Positions 7,774-15,897 of a DNA stretch of 64,000 nucleotides are shown here, in pieces (positions within the stretch are counted from its first letter, which is position 1; each line of letters starts with the position of its first letter). Location of the stretch: positions 1 to 64,000 of the forward strand of contig CAJFVO010000002.1 in the NCBI GenBank assembly GCA_904420555.1, in the 5' to 3' direction. A program made the position numbers and the translations under genes. Below the pieces are notes generated by a model. It searched no databases and was not told the DNA's origin. It was given only the letters and a program-made list of their open reading frames with translations. Source of the DNA: Candidatus Heritagella intestinalis. GTDB taxonomy: Bacteria > Bacillota > Clostridia > Oscillospirales > Acutalibacteraceae.

Positions 7774-8565
7774 CTATTCTTTTTCCTGGCTCGCGGTCTG
7801 TTCTGCTACTGTGACATATCCATCCCACAGCCGTTCCAGCTCTGGGGAACAGAAGTCACCGTTAGTAAACAATGTATGGTCAATATACTCCGCATAGGTG
7901 TCAATGTAGTCTTCCCGGCCCTTTGCGGCGCTGAACCGCTCCTGATACTTATCATAGTACGCGCCCAGAACCGCCCGGAGGTCTTCTGTGCGGACATAGT
8001 AATAGGGCAACTCATCGTTAGATCTGGCTTTGCTGATGGTCATGCCGCTGTCCATGGTGAGGAAAGCCGCCCCATACCGCCAACCTTTTTGATAGTCCGG
8101 ATAGCACACACAGCCATATGGAGCTGGATCATAGGGATCTATCTCTCCGCTGTCATACAGCAAAACCTCTGTACCCTGGGGAATCGTATAGGCGGGTTCC
8201 CCAGAGGAGTCCGGAGAACTATAGTAATTTACATCCACCGGCAAAGGAAGGTGATACGCTTCCTCTTCTGGAGAGTCCAACGGGGTGGCGATTGCCGCCC
8301 GTGCTTTGGGAAGATAAATCTCTAAGTCGTTGGTATCCATCTCCGAAAGAGGGATCCCTTCATCATAATGCACAAGCTTCCGGGAAGCGGGAAGATTGGG
8401 ATTGCTGTTGGCTTCTTCCTTCCGCTGTTGAATGGCGGCAAATTCCTGCTCCACCTGCTGGCGTTCTACCATGGGCTTGCCTACAAACACGCCCACCAGC
8501 ACCGCCGCCGCGGCCACCACGGCTACGCAGGCAGTGATGATGATGTTACGAGTGCGTTTTTTCAC
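7774..8565 (-). CDS. Membrane-anchored SH3-like protein, paralogue 1
   Basis: A 263-residue protein with a short basic N-terminus (VKKRTRN), one transmembrane segment (about residues 7-28) and an extracytoplasmic remainder. The central part (about 110-175) begins LPVDVNYYSSPDSSGEPAYT and continues IPQGTEVLLY, resembling a bacterial SH3 domain, with a tail rich in aromatic and acidic residues. The GTG at 8565 is preferred over the in-frame GTG at 8574 because GGAAGGTG lies at correct distance and the third paralogue starts at the equivalent MKKRTRN. It is the last gene of a three-paralogue operon. Specific function unknown; a cell-wall sensing or binding role is a guess from the SH3-like fold. 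Confidence 0.75.
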   Translation of the reverse strand: MKKRTRNIIITACVAVVAAAAVLVGVFVGKPMVERQQVEQEFAAIQQRKEEANSNPNLPASRKLVHYDEGIPLSEMDTNDLEIYLPKARAAIATPLDSPEEEAYHLPLPVDVNYYSSPDSSGEPAYTIPQGTEVLLYDSGEIDPYDPAPYGCVCYPDYQKGWRYGAAFLTMDSGMTISKARSNDELPYYYVRTEDLRAVLGAYYDKYQERFSAAKGREDYIDTYAEYIDHTLFTNGDFCSPELERLWDGYVTVAEQTASQEKE

Positions 8566-8582
8566 AAGAGTCACCTTCCTGA

Positions 8583-9269
8583 TTATGGATAGTCCGGCGC
8601 ATCAAAATAACCGGACTCTTCCATCAACTCGTCCGGGAGCCGAACCAGCCAATGAACAAAGCCTTCCTTGCCGCCCTTATTCTCGGTGGTGGCCTGTATT
8701 TGCGGAGAGTCCTGGTTGGCTTCCCAGAAGGCTTGGGCCATGGCTTCCAGCTCCGAGGTCTGCACATAGTACTTATCGGCTTTGTTTTCCCAGTCCCTGC
8801 CCACGCCCTGAGATAAATCCTCTGTGGTAAAGGGGATGCCATACCGCCAGCCCTTTTTATAGTCTGGGAAACAACAGTAGCCATAGCCAATATCAATATA
8901 AGTTACATAATGCTCCCCCGATGCCGAAAACGCTGCGACCTCCGTGCCCTTTGCCAGCGTCAGGGCAGGTTCACCAGAAGCGTCCGGAGAAGTATAGTAG
9001 TGTACATCTATAGGCAGTGTCAGCCTCCCGGAGGGCTTGGGTTCGCCAGACGCCGGCAGGGCGACGGCCAGCTCGGTATATCGCTTCAGAATATACCACG
9101 GTATCTCCGTCAGCGGCACTTCTTCGTGGTAGTAGTCATCCGTGTCCTTGACATGAATTTTCTTCTCCGTCACCATAGGCCGAATCACAAACACGCCCAC
9201 CAGCACTGCCGCCACCACTACCACGGCCACGCAGGCGGTGATGATAACATTGCGAGTGCGTTTTTTCAC
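8583..9269 (-). CDS. Membrane-anchored SH3-like protein, paralogue 2
   Basis: A 228-residue paralogue of its two neighbours: nearly identical membrane anchor (KKRTRNVIITACVAVV), a linker with HEEVPLTEIPW, and the SH3-like core starting LPIDVHYYTSPDASGEPALT and ending YCCFPDYKKGWRYG. The Cys-F/Y-PDY-KGWRYG signature is shared by all three copies. The C-terminal part has diverged and lacks the LERLWDGYVTVAEQ ending of copies 1 and 3. The GTG at 9269 is chosen for its AGAGGTG binding site and for agreement with copy 3. Function unknown. Confidence 0.75.
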   Translation of the reverse strand: MKKRTRNVIITACVAVVVVAAVLVGVFVIRPMVTEKKIHVKDTDDYYHEEVPLTEIPWYILKRYTELAVALPASGEPKPSGRLTLPIDVHYYTSPDASGEPALTLAKGTEVAAFSASGEHYVTYIDIGYGYCCFPDYKKGWRYGIPFTTEDLSQGVGRDWENKADKYYVQTSELEAMAQAFWEANQDSPQIQATTENKGGKEGFVHWLVRLPDELMEESGYFDAPDYP

Positions 9270-9327
9270 AAGAGTCACCTCTTTCTGTAACTAAAGCCGG
9301 GCGCAGTACCCTACACCCGGCTTCTCT

Positions 9328-10104
9328 CTATTCTTTTTCCTGGCTCGCGCTCTGTTCTGCTACTGTGACATATCCATCCCACAGACGTTCCAGCTCTGGG
9401 GAACAGAAGTAGCCGTCAGAAAATAGCTGCCGGTCAATATACTGCACACAGCTGTCAATATACTCCTCCCGGCCCGACACTTCACTGAGCACTTCCTGAT
9501 TTTTGTCGTAGTAGGCACCCAATACCGCTTTCAGGGTTTCCGTCTGTACATAATAATATCTCAAGTCATCCGCAGACTGTTTGATAGAGGACGCGCCCTC
9601 CATGAGAAGGAAAGCTCTCCCATACCGCCAGCCTTTTTCATAGTCCGGATAGCACACACAGCCATAGGGTGCAGCGCCGGCAGGGTCTTTCTCCTCGATG
9701 TCATACAGCCGGACCTCCGTGCCTTTCGGAATCGTGTAGGCGGGTTCTCCGGATGCATCCGGCGTGGAATAATAATTCACATCCACCGGCAGGGTAATGT
9801 GATAAGCCTCCGCATCCAAAGAGTCCAGCGGGGTGCCCATCAGCGCCTGGGCTCCATACAAATAGGATTCCAGGCTACGGCTGTCCATCTCCGAAAGGGG
9901 AACCCCTTCCTCATAGGGAAGCCGGTTGCTGTCGGGGGTATTCTGATGCAGTTCTTCCAAATACTGTTGGCGTGCTGCAAACTCCTGCTCTACCTGCTGA
10001 CGCTCTACCATAGGCTTGCCCACAAACACGCCCACCAGCACCGCCGCCGCGACCACCACGGCCACGCAGGCGGTGATAATCACATTGCGAGTGCGCTTTT
10101 TCAT
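9328..10104 (-). CDS. Membrane-anchored SH3-like protein, paralogue 3
   Basis: A 258-residue paralogue and first gene of the three-gene unit. The ATG at 10104 has a clear GAGGTGG site 8 bases upstream. After the single transmembrane segment comes a coiled-coil-like stretch (RQQVEQEFAARQQYLEELHQ), then the SH3-like core with LPVDVNYYSTPDASGEPAYT and CVCYPDYEKGWRYG. Its C-terminus (ELERLWDGYVTVAEQSASQ) is almost identical to that of copy 1, and the 3' flanks of the two genes match as well, which points to a recent tandem duplication. Function unknown. Confidence 0.75.
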   Translation of the reverse strand: MKKRTRNVIITACVAVVVAAAVLVGVFVGKPMVERQQVEQEFAARQQYLEELHQNTPDSNRLPYEEGVPLSEMDSRSLESYLYGAQALMGTPLDSLDAEAYHITLPVDVNYYSTPDASGEPAYTIPKGTEVRLYDIEEKDPAGAAPYGCVCYPDYEKGWRYGRAFLLMEGASSIKQSADDLRYYYVQTETLKAVLGAYYDKNQEVLSEVSGREEYIDSCVQYIDRQLFSDGYFCSPELERLWDGYVTVAEQSASQEKE

Positions 10105-10128
10105 AATAAATCCACCTCGTTTACATAA

Positions 10129-10194
10129 TCAATGAAAAAGGCCCCTCGCCTTCCGGCTGAGGGGCCCCATTGTACTGCAACAGGAGCTGTTCAT
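10129..10194 (-). CDS. Leader peptide of 21 aa with embedded terminator
   Basis: A short ORF, too small for standard calls, with a good binding site (AGAGGTGG, 7 bases before the ATG). It encodes MNSSCCSTMGPLSRKARGLF and a final His. Five of residues 3-7 are Ser or Cys. An intrinsic terminator (10140-10166 plus U tract) lies inside its second half, and the stop codon is 24 bases before the next gene. The layout (promoter, leader peptide, terminator, structural genes) matches transcription attenuation, where ribosome stalling or speed at Ser/Cys codons decides readthrough. Regulation is inferred from layout only. Confidence 0.55.
   Translation of the reverse strand: MNSSCCSTMGPLSRKARGLFH
10135..10166 (-). 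terminator. Terminator/attenuator inside the leader ORF
   Basis: Minus-strand hairpin with 8-bp arms GGCCCCTC/GAGGGGCC (10159-10166 and 10140-10147), loop AGCCGGAAGGC, then UUUUU. It sits after the 10269-10297 promoter and before all three SH3-like genes, so those genes need readthrough. Confidence 0.75.
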
Positions 10195-10268
10195 GGGAAC
10201 CACCTCTTTCTTCTCACGACCCCATCGGGGGCTGGGAATACAGAAGCTATCAACCACTTCCTGCTTAC

Positions 10269-10297
10269 AGTTTACCAGATTTTTGCTATTTTGTAAA
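10269..10297 (-). promoter_or_regulatory. Sigma-A promoter of the SH3-like operon
   Basis: TTTACA (10292-10297), 17-base spacer, TAAACT (10269-10274) on the minus strand, about 70 bases ahead of the leader peptide. The remaining sequence of the 10195-10370 gap is AT-rich and shows no further feature. Confidence 0.6.
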
Positions 10298-10370
10298 GAA
10301 AGATTACTAATCTGTAACCATTTGTCATCAAATTGTAATCGCATTTTCCACAATCGGACCAATTCCCGGA

Positions 10371-10802
10371 TTACAGCTCTTCCAGCTCCTCCTGGCTGAC
10401 AATATGCATCCCGGCCCGCTCCAGCACGTCGGAAGCCTTATCATTGTCCTCCACCCGGAAAATCATATAGGCCCGGCCCTTTTTCCGGGTCAGGAACGCA
10501 TACATATATTCCAGGTTAATGCCGTTGTCGCCCAACAGCCGCACAATTTCATAGAGGCTGCCGGTTTCATCGGCAATCTCCACTGCCAGCACCGGAGTGA
10601 TGGAGAAAATATACTCCGCTTCCTTCAGCACGCAGGCCGCCCGGTAAGTATCGTTTACAATAATGCGCAGGATCCCGAAGTCCGGCGTCTCCGCAATGGA
10701 GAGGGCCCGCATATCAATGCCGTTTTCCTGCAAGACCTTGGTAAAGGCCGCCAGGCAGCCGGCTTTATTCTCCAAAAACACGGAGATCTGATTTACTGTC
10801 AT
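10371..10802 (-). CDS. Tandem ACT-domain protein
   Basis: A 143-residue protein made of two ACT domains: the first begins VNQISVFLENKAGCLAAFTK (residues 3-65) and the second VLAVEIADETGSLYEIVRLL (about 71-135). ACT domains bind small ligands, usually amino acids, to control enzymes. It lies 33 bases downstream of the phenylacetate-CoA ligase gene on the same strand; this pairing is common in anaerobic Firmicutes, so the ACT protein probably senses an aromatic amino acid or acid related to the ligase substrate. The ATG follows AAGGAAGGG. The ligand is not deducible here. Confidence 0.85.
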   Translation of the reverse strand: MTVNQISVFLENKAGCLAAFTKVLQENGIDMRALSIAETPDFGILRIIVNDTYRAACVLKEAEYIFSITPVLAVEIADETGSLYEIVRLLGDNGINLEYMYAFLTRKKGRAYMIFRVEDNDKASDVLERAGMHIVSQEELEEL

Positions 10803-10835
10803 TGCTATCCCTTCCTTTATAATAAATTCATTGGA

Positions 10836-12137
10836 TCAATACAGATGGCGCTTGTCGATGACACGCACCGCCTTGCCCTCGCTGCGGGCAATGGTCTTGG
10901 GAGCCACCAGGTGCACATCGCCATAGATGCCCAGCATGGACTTCAGGTCGGCTTCCAGCTCCTGCTCCCGCTTGGAAACCTCGGTGACGGTATCGGAGAA
11001 CATCTCCGGGGTCATCTCCACCTGCACTTCCAGCTTGTCGCTGTTGTTTTCGCGGCTGACGATAATCTGATAGTTGGCGGCGTATCCGCGGTTCAAGAGC
11101 ACCGTCTCAATCTGGGACGGGAACACATTGACGCCCTTGACAATGAGCATATCATCGCTGCGGCCCATGGGCTTGCTCATCTTCACATGAGTACGGCCAC
11201 AGGAGCACTTTTCATGGGAGAGGACGCAGATGTCCCGGGTACGGTAGCGAATCAGGGGGAAGGCCTCCTTGGTGATACAGGTGAACACCAGCTCGCCCTT
11301 TTCCCCATCGGGGAGCACCTCTCCGGTCTTGGGGTCGATGACCTCGGCGATAAAGTGGTCTTCGTTAATGTGCATACCCGTCTGGGCGCTGCATTCAAAG
11401 GCCACGCCGGGGCCGGAAATTTCCGTCAGACCATAGATGTCATAGGCCTTGATACCCAGCTTTTTCTCAATATCCCGGCGCATTTCCTCGGTCCAGGCCT
11501 CCGCGCCGAAGATGCCGGCCTTGAGCTTGATTTTATCCTGCAGGCCACGCTCCCAGATGGATTCCGCCAGATAGGCCGCGTAAGACGGGGTGCAGCACAG
11601 GATGGTAGAGCCCAGGTCGCACATAAACTGGATTTGGCGTTCGGTATTGCCGGAAGACATGGGCAGGGTCAAGGAACCCAGCTTGTGAGAGCCGCCGTTC
11701 AGGCCCGGGCCACCGGTAAACAAGCCGTAACCATAGCAGACATGGACTACATCATTGGGGGTGCCGCCAGCCGCCACAATGGCACGGGCACAGCAGTCCT
11801 CCCACAAATCAAGGTCGTGCTGGGTATAGAACGCTACTACCCGACGGCCAGTGGTGCCGCTGGTGGACTGGATACGCACGGCGTCCTCCAGGGGAACGGC
11901 CAGGAGCCCATAGGGATAGGCTTCCCGCAGATCGTTCTTAGTCAGGAAGGGCAGCTTATACAGGTCGTCCACCGAGTGGATATCCTCGGGGGTCACGCCC
12001 TTTTCCTTCATAAGATTCCGATAATACGGTACGTGCTCGTAAACGTGGTGGACCGTTTTCACCAGACGTTCATCCTGCCAAGCCCGAATCTGCTCCCGGG
12101 AGGCAAGCTCAATTTCCGGCTGAAAATAATTTTCCAT
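10836..12137 (-). CDS. paaK: Phenylacetate--CoA ligase family protein
   Basis: A 433-residue member of the ANL adenylating family that activates aryl acids such as phenylacetate to CoA thioesters. It has the Ser/Thr/Gly-rich AMP-binding loop QSTSGTTGRRV, the YGLTEISGPG motif, and the PaaK C-terminal lid with GRSDDMLIVKGVNVFPSQIE. The length (about 430 aa) fits short PaaK enzymes. No phenylacetate ring-oxidation genes are near, as expected in an anaerobe, where the enzyme may handle aryl acids from amino-acid fermentation; that is inferred. A promoter lies at 12239-12267. Cotranscription with the ACT gene is likely. Confidence 0.9.
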   Translation of the reverse strand: MENYFQPEIELASREQIRAWQDERLVKTVHHVYEHVPYYRNLMKEKGVTPEDIHSVDDLYKLPFLTKNDLREAYPYGLLAVPLEDAVRIQSTSGTTGRRVVAFYTQHDLDLWEDCCARAIVAAGGTPNDVVHVCYGYGLFTGGPGLNGGSHKLGSLTLPMSSGNTERQIQFMCDLGSTILCCTPSYAAYLAESIWERGLQDKIKLKAGIFGAEAWTEEMRRDIEKKLGIKAYDIYGLTEISGPGVAFECSAQTGMHINEDHFIAEVIDPKTGEVLPDGEKGELVFTCITKEAFPLIRYRTRDICVLSHEKCSCGRTHVKMSKPMGRSDDMLIVKGVNVFPSQIETVLLNRGYAANYQIIVSRENNSDKLEVQVEMTPEMFSDTVTEVSKREQELEADLKSMLGIYGDVHLVAPKTIARSEGKAVRVIDKRHLY

Positions 12138-12238
12138 TGGTATCTTCCCCTTTTTAATGATAATAATTTGGTATCTGCAACAGCCCGGAGGCTTTCCTTT
12201 GATTTATCCAAACAAAGCGCTAAACCATCCGCAGGGTT

Positions 12239-12267
12239 ATTGTATCATTTTTCAAACGAAATGTAAA
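12239..12267 (-). promoter_or_regulatory. Sigma-A promoter of paaK-ACT
   Basis: TTTACA (12262-12267), 17-base spacer and TACAAT (12239-12244) on the minus strand, about 100 bases before the paaK ATG. Confidence 0.6.
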
Positions 12268-12342
12268 TAAATCTAATCAAGAAAACAACTTTTTTGTGAT
12301 ATATACAAGGAAGCCCCTTTCCCCTGTACTCCAAAATTCCAC

Positions 12343-12366
12343 AAAAAAGAGGCCAATACGGCCTCC
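12343..12366 (-). terminator. Intrinsic terminator after the FadR-type regulator
   Basis: Minus-strand hairpin GAGGCC/GGCCTC (12360-12365 and 12349-12354) followed by UUUUUU, immediately downstream of the regulator's stop codon at 12374. Confidence 0.75.
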
Positions 12367-12373
12367 CAAAGCG

Positions 12374-13063
12374 TTATTCTTCAATTTCAATGCCAAAAGA
12401 GCTCATAGCATGGACAATATGCAGCCGCATAGCCGTCTCCGCCCCCACTGGATTGCGCTGGGCAATAAACTCCATGAGCATCCGGTGGTCGGTCAGGGTA
12501 TCCTGCACCACCTTGTCTTTGTTCTCCGAGAACCGGACCCCCTGATGAATCGCCCGATAAATGATGGGAATCAACCGGCTTACAAACTCGTTGTGGGCCG
12601 CCATGGCAATAGACTTGTGAAAGGCCTGCTCCACTTCCGTGCGGTCTTCCCCGGCAGCAATAAGGGCTTCTTCCCTTTCCCCATACCGCAGAATCTGCTG
12701 GATTTCCCGGTTGCTGGCCCGCTTGGCCGCATACCAGGCAGCTTTTGGCTCTACCATCAGCCGAAATTCAAAGAGATCCCGGAGGTTCATCCGCAGACCG
12801 CTGAGCTCGTCCTCGCTGATGGGATGCTCGTGGAGGTTCCGCTCCACCACATAGGTGCCGCGGCCCCGGCGGATCTCCAGCACATTGTGGGAAACCAGGA
12901 TCCGCACCGCCTCCCGCAAAGTGGCCCGGCTCACGTGAAGGCTGGCGGAAAATTCATTCTCGTTGGGCAGCTTATCCCCAGGGTGCAGGCTCCCCTCCAC
13001 GGTAATCATAGAAAGGATGGTGTCCGCCACTTGCTGGGAGAGGGTCTTTTCTTTTTGTGCCAT
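12374..13063 (-). CDS. FadR-type GntR family transcriptional regulator
   Basis: A 229-residue DNA-binding protein. Residues 8-75 form a GntR winged helix-turn-helix with the diagnostic PGDKLPNENEFSASLHVSRA segment and the wing RRGRGTYV. Residues about 90-220 are an all-helical FCD ligand-binding domain. The His residues expected to bind metal in many FCD domains include His in QAFHKSIAMAAHN and DHRMLMEFI. FadR-type regulators respond to carboxylic acids. It has its own promoter and terminator, and lies upstream of, and transcribed in the same direction as, paaK, so paaK-ACT control is possible but unproven. Confidence 0.92.
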   Translation of the reverse strand: MAQKEKTLSQQVADTILSMITVEGSLHPGDKLPNENEFSASLHVSRATLREAVRILVSHNVLEIRRGRGTYVVERNLHEHPISEDELSGLRMNLRDLFEFRLMVEPKAAWYAAKRASNREIQQILRYGEREEALIAAGEDRTEVEQAFHKSIAMAAHNEFVSRLIPIIYRAIHQGVRFSENKDKVVQDTLTDHRMLMEFIAQRNPVGAETAMRLHIVHAMSSFGIEIEE

Positions 13064-13110
13064 GGTCGCGCTCCTTCCGCCGCAGTGGCGGCCGTAAAAT
13101 TCTGCCTATC

Positions 13111-13139
13111 AGTATAGCACAAGGGCCAGAGGAACACAA
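13111..13139 (-). promoter_or_regulatory. Sigma-A promoter of the FadR-type gene
   Basis: TTGTGT (13134-13139), 17-base spacer and TATACT (13111-13116) on the minus strand, about 45 bases ahead of the start codon. Confidence 0.6.
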
Positions 13140-13149
13140 GGAAGCCCTC

Positions 13150-13185
13150 TGGCAAAAGAAGCCGAGGCTCCGAAAGCCCCGGCCA
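13150..13185 (-). terminator. Terminator after the cytidine deaminase gene
   Basis: Minus-strand hairpin pairing AGCCCCGGC-type and GCCGAGGCT-type arms (13176-13185 and 13161-13169) with one mismatch, followed by CUUCUUUUG. It ends the dacF-cytidine deaminase unit just before the regulator promoter. Confidence 0.55.
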
Positions 13186-13196
13186 GATGGCAATTT

Positions 13197-13598
13197 TTAT
13201 TCTTTTTGCTGACGCTTGGCCGCTTTCCAGTCATAAGGAAGCAGTTTCTCCAACGTCAAGACGGTATCCCGGGCCACCATTACTTGGGCCTGGTCATTCT
13301 CTGGGTGCAGGGCGGTAATCAATTCCCGGCACCGGCCGCAGGGCGGCATGGGTTCCCCCTGGCGATTTACCGCCACCATCTTCACTACACGGCTCTCCCC
13401 AGCGGTGACCATGGCGGCCGCTGCGGCGTGTTCCGCACAGAAGCCCACAGAGCAGGCAATATCCATGCAGACGCCCACATACACATTTCCCGTATCCGTC
13501 TCCAAAGCGGCCCCCACACTTCCGGCCTCCGCCAGCTCTGACAGTTCCCGGGGATTCACTACCGCAAAGGCCCGTTTGCAAAGCTCTTGAAAGTCCAT
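13197..13598 (-). CDS. Cytidine deaminase family protein
   Basis: A 133-residue zinc-dependent deaminase for (deoxy)cytidine or a similar nucleoside. The zinc and catalytic motifs are CAEHAA (Cys54, Glu56) and PCGRCRE (Cys87, Cys90), the three-cysteine arrangement of homotetrameric enzymes. Length is typical. It follows the D,D-carboxypeptidase gene by 10 bases, so the two are cotranscribed, although no metabolic link is evident. A blasticidin-S-deaminase-like activity cannot be excluded, since the families share these motifs. Confidence 0.88.
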   Translation of the reverse strand: MDFQELCKRAFAVVNPRELSELAEAGSVGAALETDTGNVYVGVCMDIACSVGFCAEHAAAAAMVTAGESRVVKMVAVNRQGEPMPPCGRCRELITALHPENDQAQVMVARDTVLTLEKLLPYDWKAAKRQQKE

Positions 13599-13608
13599 AG
13601 CCTCTCCT

Positions 13609-14961
13609 TTACATTCTTCTGAATTTCTTCACTTTTTTCAGCTTGTTCTTCTTCCGGTTATAAATCAGCGCCAAAATAATATAAATCACCAGGAGCAGCA
13701 AGATAACGCCTACAATCACCAGGAACCACCGGGAGGTTACCACGTTCCGAATCTGGCTGATGGTATGGAGCAGGTTGCTCCGCTCTACAGATTCCGCTGC
13801 TACCAAATCCACTGTGGTCAGTTCCTGACCGGCATAGCTGAGAGTAGCCGTGCCCACCTTCTGGCCCTTCTGCACCGGCGCCTCCACAGAGTCCGGCAGG
13901 TCTGTCTCCACTACAATGCTGCTGGCCTCTACAGACGTGGGCAGGATGGTGCTGAAATCACTGGCCGCCACCACCTGGAGCCGGTCCTGGTCCCAGGCAT
14001 ACTCCAGCTTGACTTCCCCCAGGGCGTCCCCCTCGGACACCACCGACTGCCGCTCCAGATTGTCGAAAGCCCATTCATACAGGTTGCGGCTGTCCAGCAT
14101 TTCCCCGTGATGGTTGGTGCTGCCGTCGCTGGTATAATAGGGGCAGCCCATGGCTACGCACAGGTAATTATAGCCGTTTTTCACAGCAGTGGACACCAAA
14201 CAGTACCCAGCTTCGTCATGGGAGCCTGTCTTGATACCCACAGCATAGGGATAATAATATTCGCCGTTGTCGATATTCTGGTTCAGCATCCGGTTGGTGG
14301 AATAGACCGTCCGGGGTTCAGCGCTCTTATTGGTTGCCCGCAGCGTGTAATAAAGCTGGTTGGTGATCTCCGTAAAGTGGGGCAGGTTCAGGGCATACTG
14401 GGTGATCTTGGCCATATCATTGGGGGTAGTATAATGGTCGTCGTCGTGAAGGCCGTGGGGGTTGGCAAAGTGGGTATCCTCACAGCCCAGCTCCTCGGCT
14501 TTCTCGTTCATCATATCCACAAAATCGTGCCAGTCCCCGCCGCCTACATATTCCGCCAGGGCCAGGGCCGCGTCATTGCCGGAGGGGACCATCATCAGGT
14601 TCAGCAGCTCCAAAACGGAAAGCTCCTCCCCCACGATAATGCCGGACATAGAGCTGCCGGTGCCGGTGAGCTCATTGTTGACATTTTCGCTGACCGTGGT
14701 CATGGTGCCTTCCAAGTCCTCCACATGGTCGCACACTACCGCATAGGTCATAATTTTTGTAATGGAGGCCGGTTCCAGCCTTTCATCCGCATTTTTCTCG
14801 TATACAGTGGTATTGGTATCCAGATTGATAAGGACTACGCCTTCGCTTTCCAGGTCAAAATCAATGGAAAAGGTGGCCGCTCCAGCTGTAACCGACAGGG
14901 CCAGGCAGCAGCAAACCGCCAGAGAAACAACTGTGCGCAGCAATTTTTGTATTTTTTTCAT
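13609..14961 (-). CDS. dacF: D-alanyl-D-alanine carboxypeptidase (PBP5/DacF family)
   Basis: A 450-residue membrane-anchored penicillin-binding protein that trims the terminal D-Ala of peptidoglycan stem peptides. Residues 1-28 are a signal peptide. The catalytic triad motifs are ASITK (SxxK), SGNDAAL (SxN) and KTGSHDEAG (KTG). A C-terminal PBP5-associated beta domain follows. A transmembrane helix near residues 413-437 and a Lys/Arg-rich tail anchor it, in contrast to the amphipathic helix of classical PBP5. The ATG has GGAGGGG upstream. The exact paralogue (DacF, DacB or DacA) is uncertain. Confidence 0.9.
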   Translation of the reverse strand: MKKIQKLLRTVVSLAVCCCLALSVTAGAATFSIDFDLESEGVVLINLDTNTTVYEKNADERLEPASITKIMTYAVVCDHVEDLEGTMTTVSENVNNELTGTGSSMSGIIVGEELSVLELLNLMMVPSGNDAALALAEYVGGGDWHDFVDMMNEKAEELGCEDTHFANPHGLHDDDHYTTPNDMAKITQYALNLPHFTEITNQLYYTLRATNKSAEPRTVYSTNRMLNQNIDNGEYYYPYAVGIKTGSHDEAGYCLVSTAVKNGYNYLCVAMGCPYYTSDGSTNHHGEMLDSRNLYEWAFDNLERQSVVSEGDALGEVKLEYAWDQDRLQVVAASDFSTILPTSVEASSIVVETDLPDSVEAPVQKGQKVGTATLSYAGQELTTVDLVAAESVERSNLLHTISQIRNVVTSRWFLVIVGVILLLLVIYIILALIYNRKKNKLKKVKKFRRM

Positions 14962-15154
14962 GGAACTTTCCCCTCCGATGTGGTATGATAAAGGGCAGCG
15001 GGAATTTCCGCTTTCCGCGATGTTCTGTAAACTCTTCTTCCAGTATACCAGCTAACTCTTTTCTTGGAAAGCCCTCTTTCCCATATTGTAATAAATTGTA
15101 ATCATTTATGGATATGCGGGCAGGGACTTCAATACAGCAGGAGGCATCTCAATT

Positions 15155-15844
15155 ATGATATATGTAACCGGCGATCTTCACGGGGACCTCTCCCGATTGG
15201 AGACGTTCCGTCTGCATCGCCTGAAGCGGGACGACAAGCTCATCATATGTGGCGACTTTGGTTTTCTCTGGGACAACAGCGACTCTGAGAAAAAAGCCCT
15301 GGATAAGCTCTCGAAAAAGAAATATACGATTTTGTTTGTGGACGGCGCCCACGAAAATTTTGACCTGCTGGAACAGTATCCGGTGGAGGAATGGAACGGC
15401 GGCAAGGTTCACCGGATCCGGGAAAACATCCTGCACCTGATGCGGGGCCAGATCTTCACCATAGAGGGAAAGAGCATCTTCACCTTTGGCGGTGGGGAAA
15501 GCCCGGAAAAACAGATGCGCATTGAGGCCGGCTGCTGGTGGGAACGGGAAATGCCTGACATTCACGAAATGGACGAGGGCGTGGAAAACCTCTATCAGCA
15601 CGACCTGACAGTGGACTACATCATCACCCACTCCCCATATCCGGGGGCGGGCCGGCGGTTTGAGGACCCTCGGGAGCGCACGCCTTTGGAAACCTATTTT
15701 GAAGAGGTGGCCAAGAAGGTCAAATATCAAAAGTGGTATTTCGGCTCCCTTCATGTAGACCGGAACTACACTTCCCGGCACACAGCGGTGTTTGAGGCAA
15801 TCCTGCCCATTGACGCTGACGGCCGGAAAGGGAGAAAAAAGTAA
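15155..15844 (+). CDS. Calcineurin-like metallophosphoesterase
   Basis: A 229-residue cytoplasmic phosphoesterase with the two-metal motifs in order: TGDLHGDLSRLE (GDxHG), ICGDFGFLW (GD), DGAHENFD (GNHD variant, with Ala-His) and THSPYPG (late His). The substrate may be a nucleotide, a protein phosphate or another phosphodiester and is not evident. It is monocistronic, divergent from dacF, with an AGGAGG site and a terminator at 15860-15890. Confidence 0.88.
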   Translation: MIYVTGDLHGDLSRLETFRLHRLKRDDKLIICGDFGFLWDNSDSEKKALDKLSKKKYTILFVDGAHENFDLLEQYPVEEWNGGKVHRIRENILHLMRGQIFTIEGKSIFTFGGGESPEKQMRIEAGCWWEREMPDIHEMDEGVENLYQHDLTVDYIITHSPYPGAGRRFEDPRERTPLETYFEEVAKKVKYQKWYFGSLHVDRNYTSRHTAVFEAILPIDADGRKGRKK

Positions 15845-15859
15845 AAAACGTATAGACGA

Positions 15860-15890
15860 AAGCGGCATCCTTGGGGACGCCGCTTTTTTA
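15860..15890 (+). terminator. Terminator after the metallophosphoesterase
   Basis: Hairpin AGCGGC/GCCGCT (15861-15866 and 15879-15884) followed by six T residues on the plus strand, 16 bases after the stop codon. Confidence 0.75.
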
Positions 15891-15897
15891 TGCCCGT

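Noticed and set aside
10404-12266. A 620-aa ORF on the plus strand opposite paaK, and similar long antisense ORFs opposite ilvD, ileS and the arg genes
   Set aside because: They mirror the real genes in high-G+C sequence, have no ribosome binding site, and contain no recognisable domain.
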